Assembly: GCA_013396915.1 (NCBI GenBank)
Contig: VWZL01002849.1
Coordinates: 567,389 to 631,388, forward strand
Source: Stercorarius parasiticus
Taxonomy: Eukaryota > Chordata > Aves > Charadriiformes > Stercorariidae
Length of the DNA: 64,000 bases
Direction: 5' to 3'
The translations under genes were made by a program, and so were the position numbers. The notes beneath the pieces were generated by a model. It was not told where the DNA came from. It ran no database searches and worked only from the letters and a program-made list of their open reading frames with translations. Below are positions 54,001-64,000 of this stretch, one piece after another; the first letter of the stretch is position 1, and every line of letters starts with the position of its first letter.

Positions 54001-54103
54001 AATTTGCTAAGCTTAAAAAATTGACCTTTAAATTTTCAAATTTCCAAACAGAAAATTCGCATAATGCTAAGAAATGAAGTAACTGAATAAAAACTCCCTA
54101 CTT
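51023..54103. other. Gene-free sequence, GC-richer patch near 53200-53560
   Basis: No gene is supported. A purine-rich A/G tract lies at 52706-52759. Around 53200-53560 the sequence is clearly GC-richer, with overlapping frames on both strands (53286-53546 + and 53180-53407 -). The translations are Ser/Pro/Cys-rich and match nothing I recognise. The patch could be an exon, a regulatory segment or an unknown repeat. Confidence 0.5.
52706..52759. repeat. A/G-only low-complexity tract
   Basis: About 54 purines follow CAGTCATG, mostly A with G interruptions. The Lys/Arg-rich frame over it (52568-52852 +) is an artefact of composition. Confidence 0.9.
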
Positions 54104-54130
54104 CATAGAATCATAGAATTAGGGAGGTTC
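54104..54130 (-). mobile_element. Tiny CR1 3' tail remnant
   Basis: CATAGAATCATAGAATT is the reverse complement of two ATTCTATG octamers, followed by GGGAGGTTC that weakly fits the adjoining 3' UTR. Only about 27 bases remain, so it could be the end of a severely truncated insertion. Chance is unlikely given the exact double octamer. Confidence 0.65.
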
Positions 54131-55143
54131 TATGCATTAGAGTTTTGATTTAGTAAGCTTATACAGTTTTATCAAAGCTGCTCAGTTATAAAGAACATTA
54201 TGCTCCTGTCCACCACCACCTTTTTTGAAACAGAACTGTGTTGAACTAAGACATGACTCTTTGATAGCATGCGTATTTCTTTATAAACTTGGCAAAAAAA
54301 TATGATAAGAAAAATGTATGCCCCAAACATCTGGTAGGCACTAAGCAAGTCACTGCATTATCCTAGTGACAGTATGAAGTAATGAATTTCAAAATTATAT
54401 AAGAGTACATAATCAAGATACTTTTGAAAGGTAAATACCTCAGAATATTAAAAAAGAAAACTGGCTTGGATATTTTGGGGCAACACAAGAAACCTCCTGT
54501 CACATTGCCTGGTAACCTTGTTTAGTGTAGCCATTTCCAAATTATACCCAACAGCCAGTGAAAGATTAAATTCTGGCCCAAAAGAGAGTTTTTTCTTTAT
54601 TCCATTGTGTATCATCTATTAAATGGTTATTGAATTTAAAATGGCACAGGGTTGATTATTCCCATTTTATGTACCATTCACTTGCTTCTAGGCACTCAGA
54701 GTAGTTAGCTACCCATGAATAAATGTCATGAGTAGTAAAATAATACTGATACGTTTTCAAATGAATGCATTTGTCTTTTGCAAGTCCTCTATTCCACTTC
54801 CCTCTAGAAGGACCCTTGTCATCCCTAACAGCCTGGAAAGATGTCTATATACTCTCCATAATATTTGGTCTGACCTACTGATTTTGAGTCTTCTCTTTTT
54901 CAGAAGTTATTTGTGCCAGTTTACTAAGCTCTGGTGAAACTTGTGTCCTGACTCTACGTAGGCTGATACACATATCTGCCTACAAATTTTGAGAGCATTC
55001 AAAAACTTTTATAAATCCTCCGAGGTCCCTATTTCTTTAATAAAGATTTCTGATAAATACTTATCATGAAGACATTTTTTATTATCAAATATATTAGGAC
55101 TCCATATGATCTTAGTATAAAAAAGATATTAATTTCATAAATC
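54131..55143. other. Gene-free AT-rich sequence
   Basis: No gene is supported. The frame at 54728-54937 (+), 69 codons, has no recognisable domain. Confidence 0.6.
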
Positions 55144-55433
55144 AGAATCATAGAATCACTTAGGTTGGAAGGGACCTTTAAGACCATCAAGTCCAACCAT
55201 TGACCTAACACTGCGAAGTCCACCACTAAAACATGTCCCTAAGCACCACATCTACCCCTCTTTTAAATACTTCCAGGGATGGGGACTCAGACACTTCTCT
55301 GGGCAGCCTGTTCCAATGTTTGATAACCCTTTTGGTAAAGAATTTTTTACTAATATCCATCCTACACCTTCCCAGGTGCAATTTGAGACCATTTCCTCTT
55401 GTTCTGTCACTTGTTACTTGGGAAAAGAAACAG
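55144..55433 (-). mobile_element. CR1 LINE 3' end with C-terminal ORF2
   Basis: The minus strand carries the last ORF2 codons and the 3' UTR, ending in ATTCTATG-ATTCT at 55144-55157. The 3' UTR words (GGTTGGACTTGATGGTCTTA and CCCTTCCAACC) differ from those of the 32513-33418 copy, so this is a different CR1 subfamily. It is 5'-truncated at about 55433, just before a short A-rich stretch. Confidence 0.95.
55226..55430 (-). pseudogene. C-terminal CR1 ORF2 remnant
   Basis: The minus frame reads [20 protein letters not shown], then [20 protein letters not shown] and [18 protein letters not shown]. This is the conserved C-terminal end of CR1 ORF2 with a plausible natural stop. It is uninterrupted over this part, but everything upstream is missing, so it is not a gene. 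The open frame continuing to 55465 is non-LINE sequence. Confidence 0.9.
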
Positions 55434-58400
55434 ACAAAAAAAACCCAAGGATGGACAATAAACAAAATTGATCATGGAATCCTATACTGTGTCAAAAAAC
55501 TGTCTGCAAGTGTCTGCTGAGTTATTTACAAACAATGTGTAATATTTATCTTCTCTATTACATAGATGGTGCTTTAGATGGAGCTTTATTTTTCTTTTTT
55601 TTGATATCCTCATTAAAACAAAATTCAACAAATCTTCAAACTTGAACCTCTATCCAATCCCTTTAGTAATTTATTCCTCTTGAATCTCTCTTCATAAAAA
55701 TGTTTATTTTTTTATGATCAGTATTCTTTGTTAAAGAATTAACAAAGCATATACTTTATTTCTTGCAAAAATTTCAGAGAAAGATTGCTTTCTAAAATTC
55801 AAGGGAATTGTCACCTATAATTTTCTTGCATATCAAGATCAAGGCATTCTTTGAAATCATGTGTTCTGTGCAATTGACAGGAAGTTTTAGATAATACAGA
55901 TCTGAAACATTTAACAATAATAAACCCAATGAATAATGGTTTAGTGGCATTTGGGATTCAGTAACACTACCATCTTATTTAAACATGATTATTTCCTAGT
56001 TTTTGCAAAATGCTTTGATGTAGAAAGCCTCTTTTTTTCTTATTGTCAATGCTGTACACATAAAGAAAGTGAACTATCTGAAATATATGCTATCTGGATG
56101 ATCAAAATAGTAAGTTATCAATCCCCTCCTATTAAACCATCTTGAGTTTTGTTTTAAAATTCATAGTTTATTTGAAGAAAATTGTCAGCATCCTATTCAT
56201 ATCAGATTTGAAGGGGCACTAATTTGCTGTTCAGATTCATACTAGTGCCTTTAATATAACATTCAGCAAGACTACAACCTCATAAATATTAAATAAATAA
56301 ATTATTCGTAGTTGCAGCACATCTCCTTAAAGCAAATAGATAAGATGAGTGGTAAGGGGAAGGACCTCAGAAGTAATTTCATCACGATAAGTATCTAAAA
56401 ATTGGAATGCTTTATGTGGTCAATATCTCAAGTTTCCAAATATCTTAAGTTTACAATATCCAGAATGGCTTTATTCCCAGGACACTGATGGATGTTAGTC
56501 CTGAATTTTCATGAAGTAGTCTATTACACATAGCTTGATTTTATACATCGTTCTTACTTTTTCAGATGTAAAAGTTTTTCACGCAAAACAGAGGTCTAAA
56601 TTGGTGCTTATTTTGGTGTCCCACCTATAAAGAAACTGACTTTTTTCTAAGAAAAATTTGCATGTTTACATTTTTGCTTCCTCAACTGAATGCCAGTTAA
56701 GATTTCAGGTACAAAATTAACTATAAGTGAAAATTTGAGTAGGTAAGAGTTTAACTACCTGAATGAAGGAGCAAAACCAGAGTGCTATTTGCTTTTGCAC
56801 ATTATAAACTGCAAATGTTGGTGGGAAAATGTTCATACCAGACATTAGCAAGGATGATTTAATGAAAAGCAGAAGAGGAAATGAGCATTTCTAATTGCAA
56901 AATCTTGCCAGTTCAAGTGATTAACAAGGCAATTGTAAATTTTGACACGAAATGCACTCACTTGCTTATTGACTGTCTGCATACCTTTTCATGTGCACCA
57001 GTATACTGCAAAATATACATAGGAGTATAAACCAAGACATTGAATAGTGGCTAAAACACAGAGAAAAAGATGGCACGCAATATTAATGTACTAGACTAAG
57101 CACGAATATGCCCTTGTAAGTACCAACCTTGTAAGACATGCAAGCAGTCCTCAATGAGATGAGGAAGGGGCAACTTCCCTTACTCCCTGAAACAGCTCCT
57201 TGGCATTACTTAGTCACCACCTTCCAACTCCCCATTTTTTCTTTTAATTTTATATGTTTCAGTGTCAGTGGGATTCTCCCATCTTCAGTCCTTGACCTAC
57301 TATGTATGCCCACCTCAACAAACTAAACTCAATCTGCAGTTTTACTGTTCTCTTCTTGGGTGGTTCATCTCTACAGTTTATCCTTGGTCTGAGCCAAGGT
57401 TATGCATCTGCATCCTACAAGACCTTGGGCTGGGATTACAGGGAGCACAGTATCTGGGACAGGGAAGGTTATGCTGCCACATACAACACCGCAAGCATCT
57501 GCTCTAATCTGCCCCCTCAGACTACTACCTGCTTTCTTTCCTGTTATTGCTACGCTATCCTAGAGCTGAAAGAGATTTTAAAGAAACAGAAAAAACATCC
57601 ATTGAAAGACAAAGCAACAGGTTGACAAAGGATGCAAATACTTGCGGATAATTATTACTAGGATTATACTTGGACTTTTATGTAAAACCACCTGGGTTTA
57701 ATAAAGTGTGTTTAAATTAGAAAAAAAAACCAAAATCAACCAGCCCAACAAAAAAACCCAACATGGGATATCCTGTATGATTTAATATAATACTTAAAAA
57801 TACATCCCTATTATATGCTTCAAAACTACATATAGCTCAATAACTGCTACTCTTTAAACCCAAGCCGCGTTCTTCATGGTTCCAATGAGGATGTCTTTAT
57901 TGTCCTCTTCTGTTAGAAGAAATACAGGAGGAGTAAGCAAAACTTTATACTATTAGCTTTATTCGCACACTTCCAACCCAAACACCAAAAGTCTTGTTTG
58001 AATGTTTCCCTCTAATTTTGAGACTGTTTGCTGAATTCAATGAAATTTTGCAAGGGAGAAATGATCTCAAAGATATACGTTTCCTATGAGGTTGGTAAAA
58101 ACAGGCAGCCAGAGAGAGGAGGGAGAACTTGTGTTAGGAGCAGAGTGTGACCTTCATTTTCTTATTAGGCATCAGACAGTACATATCCAGAGAGATGTTC
58201 AGAATTCCACCATCTGTGAAACCGTTTTTCTCCATACTCCTCCCCCTTCATTAGTTCATCAGTACCCGGCATGCTTTTACTTATATGCTTTAGTACTTCC
58301 CACAGCCCACAATCCACCATCCCAGGAAACAGAAATAATCTTATTGAAGGTATAATTACTATGAGATGATAATAAAAGTAATGCAGAAGCAATCCACCCT

Positions 58401-61253
58401 GCTCCCCCACAGAGCAGGAGATAAATGTTGTGCTTATGCCTAGATCTGCAAATAATATATTACTTCAGAAAAGGAAGCTCTTAGGATAAGGCTATAACAC
58501 AAACTACAATTAATCTTTCCATCAGGGCCCACTCTCCCCCATTCTGCCACAGGTCAAAGACCTACTGGACTTCTATGGAACTTTTATTTTAATCAAAATG
58601 GAACAAAATTTGCTGTTCTGTGATTATTTTATTACTGTAAGAACTTGCAATGTTCAATCATTGTAATAGCTAGAAGGGTAGTTTCAACCTGTTACAATCT
58701 CTTTCTCTAAAATGTGTTCAATTTCTTATCAACTAGGCTACTGAAGGGCATATGGAGATAGTAAATAACTTTTGTAAGAAATGTACTTTTAGACATTTGT
58801 GAAATGCTGGATTTTGCCTCACCATCCAGCAGCCTAAACTGCAATGCTTTCCTGAAGTGAAATGGAACACTGCCTGTTCAATCCAGTGGAGGACCTGATT
58901 TCAAATCTTTTCTTATCCAAACACAACACGGATCTTTCCTATAGGGAACATTTGCTGAACAACAATTTTTTCCTTATTTCTTCATGGTGATTCCAAGCAG
59001 ACCTCTCATAGAACTAATCATACACTTGCAATACCTGCAGACATATCATTGCTTTCAACGGCAGGACTAGGTATAGAAGAGATTATTGTTTCTAAAAATT
59101 TTATGATGATCTGTCCTTTCATGTAGTTTGAGCCACATTAATTCTGTTTGGAATTTTAGAACCAAGCTCGGTAAGCTTTGTCTGAGACACAGGGTGACAA
59201 AATGCCCAACCCAATAACGAAAACCACCAAAGATCAGGGCAGAAGAAATATTCCTGAGGGAACTTTACTAGCTTGGATTGCAGCAACTGTGACCTTAAGG
59301 CACCTAAATGTTGAACAGAGGATGAGGCTTAGCCTTGAGCACCTACATTCTGTGGATCCGTTTGTGGATCTGTGCCAACATAATTGAGAATTCTAACTGA
59401 TCCCACACAGCAGCTCCAATGAATTTTAACTTTCATTTTCAGCTCTCTAGCCATGTACAAAGTAATGGACCCAAGGGAAAGATATAAATCTGCGTATTTC
59501 AGGCCAGACTGACCTCTAACTGTCAAGAGTTGGGAAGAAATTTTTTCTGGAAATGTTATGTCTTAATTGTCTCTTGCAGGGCTTCTTGAGCTTTACTATG
59601 AAGCACCAGCCAGCACAAATTAGTAGTTCGGATCAGAAGAGCACTGCCTGTGCCTATTTCTGAGCTTTTTTAGGTACTAGTCTCAAAACCTAGCTCCTAA
59701 CTTTCAGATGCCGAAGTTTCAATTGTAAGAAATAAAAAAGTTAAGTTTAAAATATTTTTAATAATCACAGAATGGTATGAAGTAAATTGCGTTTCTACTC
59801 TTTAATTTCTGAATGAGTTACAGAAGAGAGAGTGGTTTTTTATTATTATAATTTTCATTAAACAATCCTCTCACTACAACACTATTATTCCATATTTTTA
59901 AAAGAATGAATATCGAGTCAGATTTGGCAATATTTCTTGTTTATACAGAGATTCTCTGAGGTACTGCAGCGTCATCAGGGAAAAACACATCCAAACACAA
60001 AATTTGTACATCAAGTCTAACGAGTAATGCTTTTTGATTTTAGAGGAGTCTCTTGCTTTGTGTATGTAGCTCATCCCTCCTAGGAACATTACCAAGAGCA
60101 CAGCATGCAATTTATAACAGCTGATTTTGTACTAGCTTTTAAAATCTTAAATGATTTAAGATTTTTAAGATTTTAATGTAGGATAAATACTGATTCCTTA
60201 AATGCTTTACATTGTTTTGGAACAGTGATACTTCTAAAATATGTTTTGTAAAAACATTACTGTACAAACAACAGAACTGAGAAAGTGCTAGGCAGCTAAA
60301 TACACTGAGGGGAAACCCCCCCAAACATTTACCTATACGGTTTGTCCATGAACCTTTGTCAGATCTGCAAAGATAACTAAGTCTGGTTGTTATGTTAAAG
60401 TTAAATAGGATAACAAGCAGCATCTCAAATAAAAGAGTTCTGGATCAAGGATTCTTATCTTCCAACAAGATGAATCAGGTAACTGCTATAGATTGGTACA
60501 CTATTGTTACTATACAGCATTTAGGCAATCCTAATACATTTTTTTTAAGATTAATTTTAGTTATTTTAGTATTGATAACTCTATAGGGTTTTATTTTTTG
60601 TAAATATTCATAGATCAGAAACAATAGGACTTATCAGACTGGTGTGTTGACTGTTGTTTCCTGGTGGTTCTTTAGGGCTCAGTTCCACTAAAATCTCTGT
60701 CTACACTCCCTTATTGCTGCTTTCCTGTGTGCATATTGGACTTCTGAAACATTTGAACACAAGCACTGAAGGACTGGAAGAAGTATGTTTTACGGTGGGG
60801 GCTGTCATTATTTGTCCTTTATATTCTTACCGCTTATTCCTATGAGAACATTAGCCTGAAAGACATGGTGTCTAGATTGGAGCAGGGAGTTGAAATCAGA
60901 TTGGCATCTGGATTCATGTAAATCCTGAGCAACTTAAATAAATGCTGAAATACTTTCAATTGCACGAAAAGTACAATTTCTCAGTGAGGAAGGATGGAGC
61001 TAGCCAAATCATGCCTTTCTTTATTTTTTTTTTCCATTTTTTCCTTCTTGCCTTGCTACAGCACAAAACAAATTGTTTTATAAACATTGGGACAAGTTTG
61101 TTGTGTGCCATAATGACTCTGCCTGGCAAGTTAGGCTACGAAAACTCTGTGGGAAAAACAACATTCTGAATCTTCGCGCTTCTTTCTCCTGTGTGACTCG
61201 TAAGTGCTAAAAAGCAGCCAAAGAAAAAAAAAGAACAAAAAAGAACAAAAGAA
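55434..61253. other. Gene-free AT-rich sequence
   Basis: No gene is supported over about 5.8 kb. The longest frames, 57302-57625 (+), 107 codons, and 60139-60423 (-), 94 codons, have no recognisable domain. There is a near-perfect palindrome at 60141-60165, an A-rich CCA/ACA stretch at about 57720-57765, and an A-rich tract with repeated AAGAAC words at about 61219-61253 immediately before the LTR. Confidence 0.6.
60141..60165. repeat. Near-perfect 25-bp palindrome
   Basis: AAAATCTTAAAT at 60141-60152 and ATTTAAGATTTT at 60154-60165 are exact reverse complements around a single G. A partial direct copy (TTTAAGATTTTA) follows at once. The sequence is AT-rich, but 12-bp perfect arms with a one-base spacer are uncommon by chance. 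Confidence 0.85.
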
Positions 61254-61257
61254 CATA
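61254..61257. repeat. Target-site duplication, left copy (CATA)
   Basis: CATA lies immediately before the TG end of the LTR and is matched by CATA at 61611-61614 immediately after its CA end. A 4-bp duplication is typical of gammaretrovirus-like (ERV1) integrations. Four bases alone are weak evidence. Confidence 0.55.
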
Positions 61258-61321
61258 TGTCGGAGTGGGAGCCGGACCCGGAGTAACGATGAAGTCTCAA
61301 TATGAGTATAGTCGTTCTCCC

Positions 61322-61327
61322 TTTATT
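61322..61327 (-). terminator. LTR polyadenylation signal AATAAA
   Basis: AATAAA on the minus strand, within the LTR just downstream of its TATA box. Confidence 0.55.
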
Positions 61328-61342
61328 CGAGTTTTCACAGCA

Positions 61343-61350
61343 TATTTATA
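61343..61350 (-). promoter_or_regulatory. LTR TATA box
   Basis: TATAAATA on the minus strand, within the LTR U3. The polyadenylation signal AATAAA (61327-61322) lies only about 16 bases further on, close to where transcription would start, implying a very short R region. Confidence 0.6.
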
Positions 61351-61428
61351 GACAGACAGTAAAAGTACGTGATAGTGACAGCTATGTGATTGGTTTACAA
61401 CCTATGTTTACTTTAAAGCAATTATTTA

Positions 61429-61487
61429 ATTGGTACATGTCCAACTATTTCATTGGTACACGTCCAACTATTTCATTGGCACACGGC
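61429..61487 (-). promoter_or_regulatory. Three 23-bp U3 repeats, each with a CCAAT box
   Basis: Units start at 61429, 61452 and 61475. The first two differ by one base (ATTGGTACATGTCC versus ATTGGTACACGTCC), and the third is partial (ATTGGCACACGG). On the minus strand each unit supplies CCAAT. Tandem enhancer-like repeats in U3 are common in retroviral LTRs. A fourth isolated CCAAT is at 61393-61389. Binding by NF-Y would be the usual inference but is not shown. Confidence 0.75.
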
Positions 61488-61610
61488 TTGTGTTTCCCAT
61501 TGCTACCCAATGTAACTTTCTTCCTCTACTTGCAGATGTAGCTCTCCTTATCTTGTTTACCGTCTTGTTACTTCTGCTCCCTGCAGAGCTTCAAGGAGAG
61601 TTCACAGTCA

Positions 61611-61614
61611 CATA
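61611..61614. repeat. Target-site duplication, right copy (CATA)
   Basis: Matches the CATA at 61254-61257 across the LTR. See the left copy for the reasoning. Confidence 0.55.
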
Positions 61615-64000
61615 CTGTAGCTAAGGCTTCTCCTCAAGGCGCATGTCAGAAGGCTGGATTGTTCATCGCAATCAGATCATGTCCCTTCTCACTCAGCCAT
61701 TCCTCCACAAACATAGGCTTGACTGCAAAAACCAAAAACAGACGTAGAGCTTCTCGTCTAGTTTTTTTCCATAAAAAGGCACAGTTGGTGGCTTTTAATG
61801 CAGGTCCTATACAAATCCTTTGTGTTGTTAATACAACTAATTCTATCTTCATGCTACTCAAGAATTACAGTTTTAGGAAAGCAACATACATAAAACCAAG
61901 TTTCTTTGCTTATAGCTGTCAAGTCTGCTTTTCCAGTGAGTCTTAATTCCCCAAGAGCCATCTGCTTCCTTCAAGGGACATATTCTCTCCCAATACTCTG
62001 TCATTTAAAACACTGTTGGAGCATTGTGGGGATAGAGTCCTTTCTACTTAAGCATGCAAGTCAAGTACTTCATCTAGGTCTCCATCCTATGTACAACAGA
62101 TACTTACCATATTTGTTAGCAATCAAACACCTGACTATTTTTTTTATGAACTATACTTCGAAATAGTGGTTCCTCTATTCTCTTTCAGCCTTTTATTTTT
62201 TAAAAAAATAGTAGTATACAAGCCATGCTTAGAAATGTATATTCCAAACAGCAATTAATCCCTTAATGCTTGTTGATACAAAAGAAATAAGCTAGCTATA
62301 AACAGATGTGAAATTCACAGCTGTTTAACACAGTAAATTGAAGTTTCACTAACAGTGGATCTACCATGGAGAAAACATTTTCAAACCTGTCACAATGTAG
62401 GAGACATTGGGAGGAACAAGGAAATTATTTTAGTTTGTCCATATCCTGCATTAACACTACAACCATTGTACAATTTAATTACAGTTTACCCAATAGTTGT
62501 GTTAGACATAAAGACATTAGGGGGAAAAAAATGCATAGAAAAAAATCAACATATGTCATTGGATACAAGGAATGGCTTCTCTACGGGAATCACTGAAGAG
62601 TCCTGCTCTATTTAGCTTTGGAGAAGAAGAGATTGAGATTGGTAAAGACAGATGTAGAGATCACTAAAGATTTCATTAATATCCATGAAATTAGGGGTGA
62701 CGCAGAGAACACAAATAGGAAATAATCATTTAAACCTTGCATTGTCAATAAAAACACCCAAACCCAAGATGAGAGCAATAGAAGTCAAACATTAAAAAAT
62801 CTGAAATAAGCTAAAACTGTTTGTTTCTTTTTTTTTTCTTTTCTTTGCACATGTATAGAATTTGTGGAACTATTTGCCAAAAGATGTGGTGGGACAAGAT
62901 GATAAAAATGTGCTAAAAAGGATATCAGACAACTTTTCAAGAATAGAATCTTTGGTTCTGAGCCAACATACAGCTTAGAAAGTCTGTAAACTGATGATTG
63001 CTGGAACCTGAGAGGTTCCTGAGAAACGATCAGTTTGATGCTTGCCATGATTTTATTTTTTCTAAAAAGATCTATGGTGACGATGAAGGCTGATGTCTCG
63101 CCTGATCCACAAGGACAGTAAATAAAGTTTGTTCAGTTACGTTGATACAAAAAGCAAAACCCCTGGAAAAAGTTTTTCCATTGTATAGCTTTTGTAAAAC
63201 AGAGATGGAGTGTGGGAAGAGGACAAAGATGCCAGAAGGGTGACAGTGCTTTTTTCCAACACAGTGATTTCTGTGTTTTTTGTGCTAATTGTTACATCTC
63301 TTGAGTTCCCAGATTATTCATTTTCTGCCTAATTATTTTGCACCAACATATTCGGCATTATCGTGGGTTTTTTAATCATAATTATGTTAAAAAATCATGA
63401 CATTAACATTCTCTTGGTGTATCATTAATATGTTCATCAACAAAATATATTAATATCTTTGCCACAAAAATATATTTAATCAAAGTTTCTTTTCCCTTTA
63501 TTAAGCCTCCTGACTCATTTTTGTTTCAAAGACTGTTATTTACAATTACAAAAATAACAGTTTCTTTACCAAAGGTCAGCATAATTCCAGTGAGCTCTAG
63601 AAGACCTGAACACTAATCTGGAGCAGTACTTCCACATGAAAAATATCAAGCCATGAAAACTGTACTTAGTTTCAGGGTCTAAAATGGAAATTAAACTAGA
63701 GAATCACACCCAAAAAATTTGAACTGCTGTCATGTAAGCCAGATGGTGGCAGAAAAAGGTCAGTAACAATTGATTGCAAGGGAGCTGCTCGAGTGAATAC
63801 AGATTATCTGATTGAAGAGGTGATGCAGCCTTAGATCCTAAATTATTAACACAGATACCTGAAAGAGGAATGGGTACACTGAGAATGCTTATATTATCAT
63901 GATAACAAAGTCATCTGTTAAATCAAAGTTTATTATTTTAAAAAAATAATGAGCAATTAACACTCAGATAGCCAACATCACAACCTTCAATTCTGAGTTA
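61615..64000. other. Gene-free AT-rich sequence
   Basis: No gene is supported. Overlapping frames at 61659-61946 (+), 61906-62166 (+), 62355-62615 (+) and 62785-63048 (-) are under 100 codons, have no recognisable domain and do not join. A T-rich patch is near 62828-62845. Nothing else is recognised. Confidence 0.6.

Larger units (their letters stand above)
61258..61610 (-). mobile_element. Endogenous retrovirus solo LTR
   Basis: On the plus strand it begins TGTCGG and ends CAGTCA, so it has TG...CA ends flanked by CATA on both sides. Read on the minus strand, U3 contains four CCAAT boxes (plus-strand ATTGG at 61389, 61429, 61452 and 61475), a TATA box (TATAAATA at 61350-61343) and AATAAA at 61327-61322. 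A GC-rich, CCGGGTCCGGCTCC-containing U5-like end runs to 61258. No primer-binding site follows the minus-strand 3' end and no polypurine tract precedes the 5' end, so this is a solo LTR left by recombination. Length is 353 bases. The 4-bp flank suggests an ERV1-type element; the exact family is not known to me. Confidence 0.78.

Noticed and set aside
57302..57625. 107-codon forward frame
   Set aside because: No recognisable domain, isolated, and overlapped by another frame of similar quality.
59763..59779. ATCACAGAATGGT, resembling a CR1 3' end
   Set aside because: Only about a dozen bases match, and no octamer repeat or adjoining 3' UTR sequence follows.
1..64000. Search by eye for tRNA, rRNA, CRISPR arrays, operons or mitochondrial inserts
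   Set aside because: None was recognised. Prokaryote-style features are not expected in this kind of DNA.

Overview
The window is ordinary AT-rich vertebrate chromosomal DNA, most probably from a bird. The main evidence is a set of CR1 LINE copies that end in the avian-style 3' octamer tail (ATTCTATG or ATTCTGTG, repeated) and encode decayed CR1 ORF2 (endonuclease/reverse transcriptase) protein. I cannot name the species or locus. No host protein-coding gene, rRNA, tRNA or CRISPR array could be supported. Open reading frames are short (128 codons at most), do not chain into a recognisable protein, and are mostly chance frames in AT-rich sequence or decayed LINE coding sequence. The window therefore looks intergenic or deep intronic. 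I cannot rule out small exons or lncRNA exons from one sequence alone.

Layout: 1-5664 is unique AT-rich DNA. 5665-6885 is a CR1 fragment (+) holding the middle of ORF2 but lacking the usual CR1 3' end. 8640-9175 is a GC-richer block of unknown nature. 16117-16219 is an uninterrupted 103-base purine tract, followed by a 24-bp perfect AT/GC palindrome. 32513-33418 is a 5'-truncated CR1 (+) with an intact 3' tail and an internal deletion that removed the catalytic FADD region. 33872-34320 and 43805-44285 are possible, unproven LTR-like segments. 35877-35962, 50893-51022, 54104-54130 and 55144-55433 are short CR1 3' ends (-). 37870-38985 is a much older CR1-clade LINE relic (-), detected by scattered reverse-transcriptase motifs. 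61258-61610 is a good candidate solo LTR of an endogenous retrovirus (-), with TG...CA ends, a 4-bp direct flank (CATA), TATA box, polyadenylation signal and three 23-bp repeats each carrying a CCAAT box.

Nothing here behaves as a cooperating gene system. The history visible is one of retrotransposon deposition and decay over at least three ages: the old CR1 relic, the middle-aged CR1 copies, and the younger-looking LTR. Microsatellites and inverted repeats lie between them. I found no credible undescribed biological system. The observations most worth a second look are the LTR promoter repeats, the old CR1 relic with about 300 bp of extra sequence inside its reverse transcriptase, the CR1 copy lacking its 3' end, and two GC-richer blocks of unknown origin.
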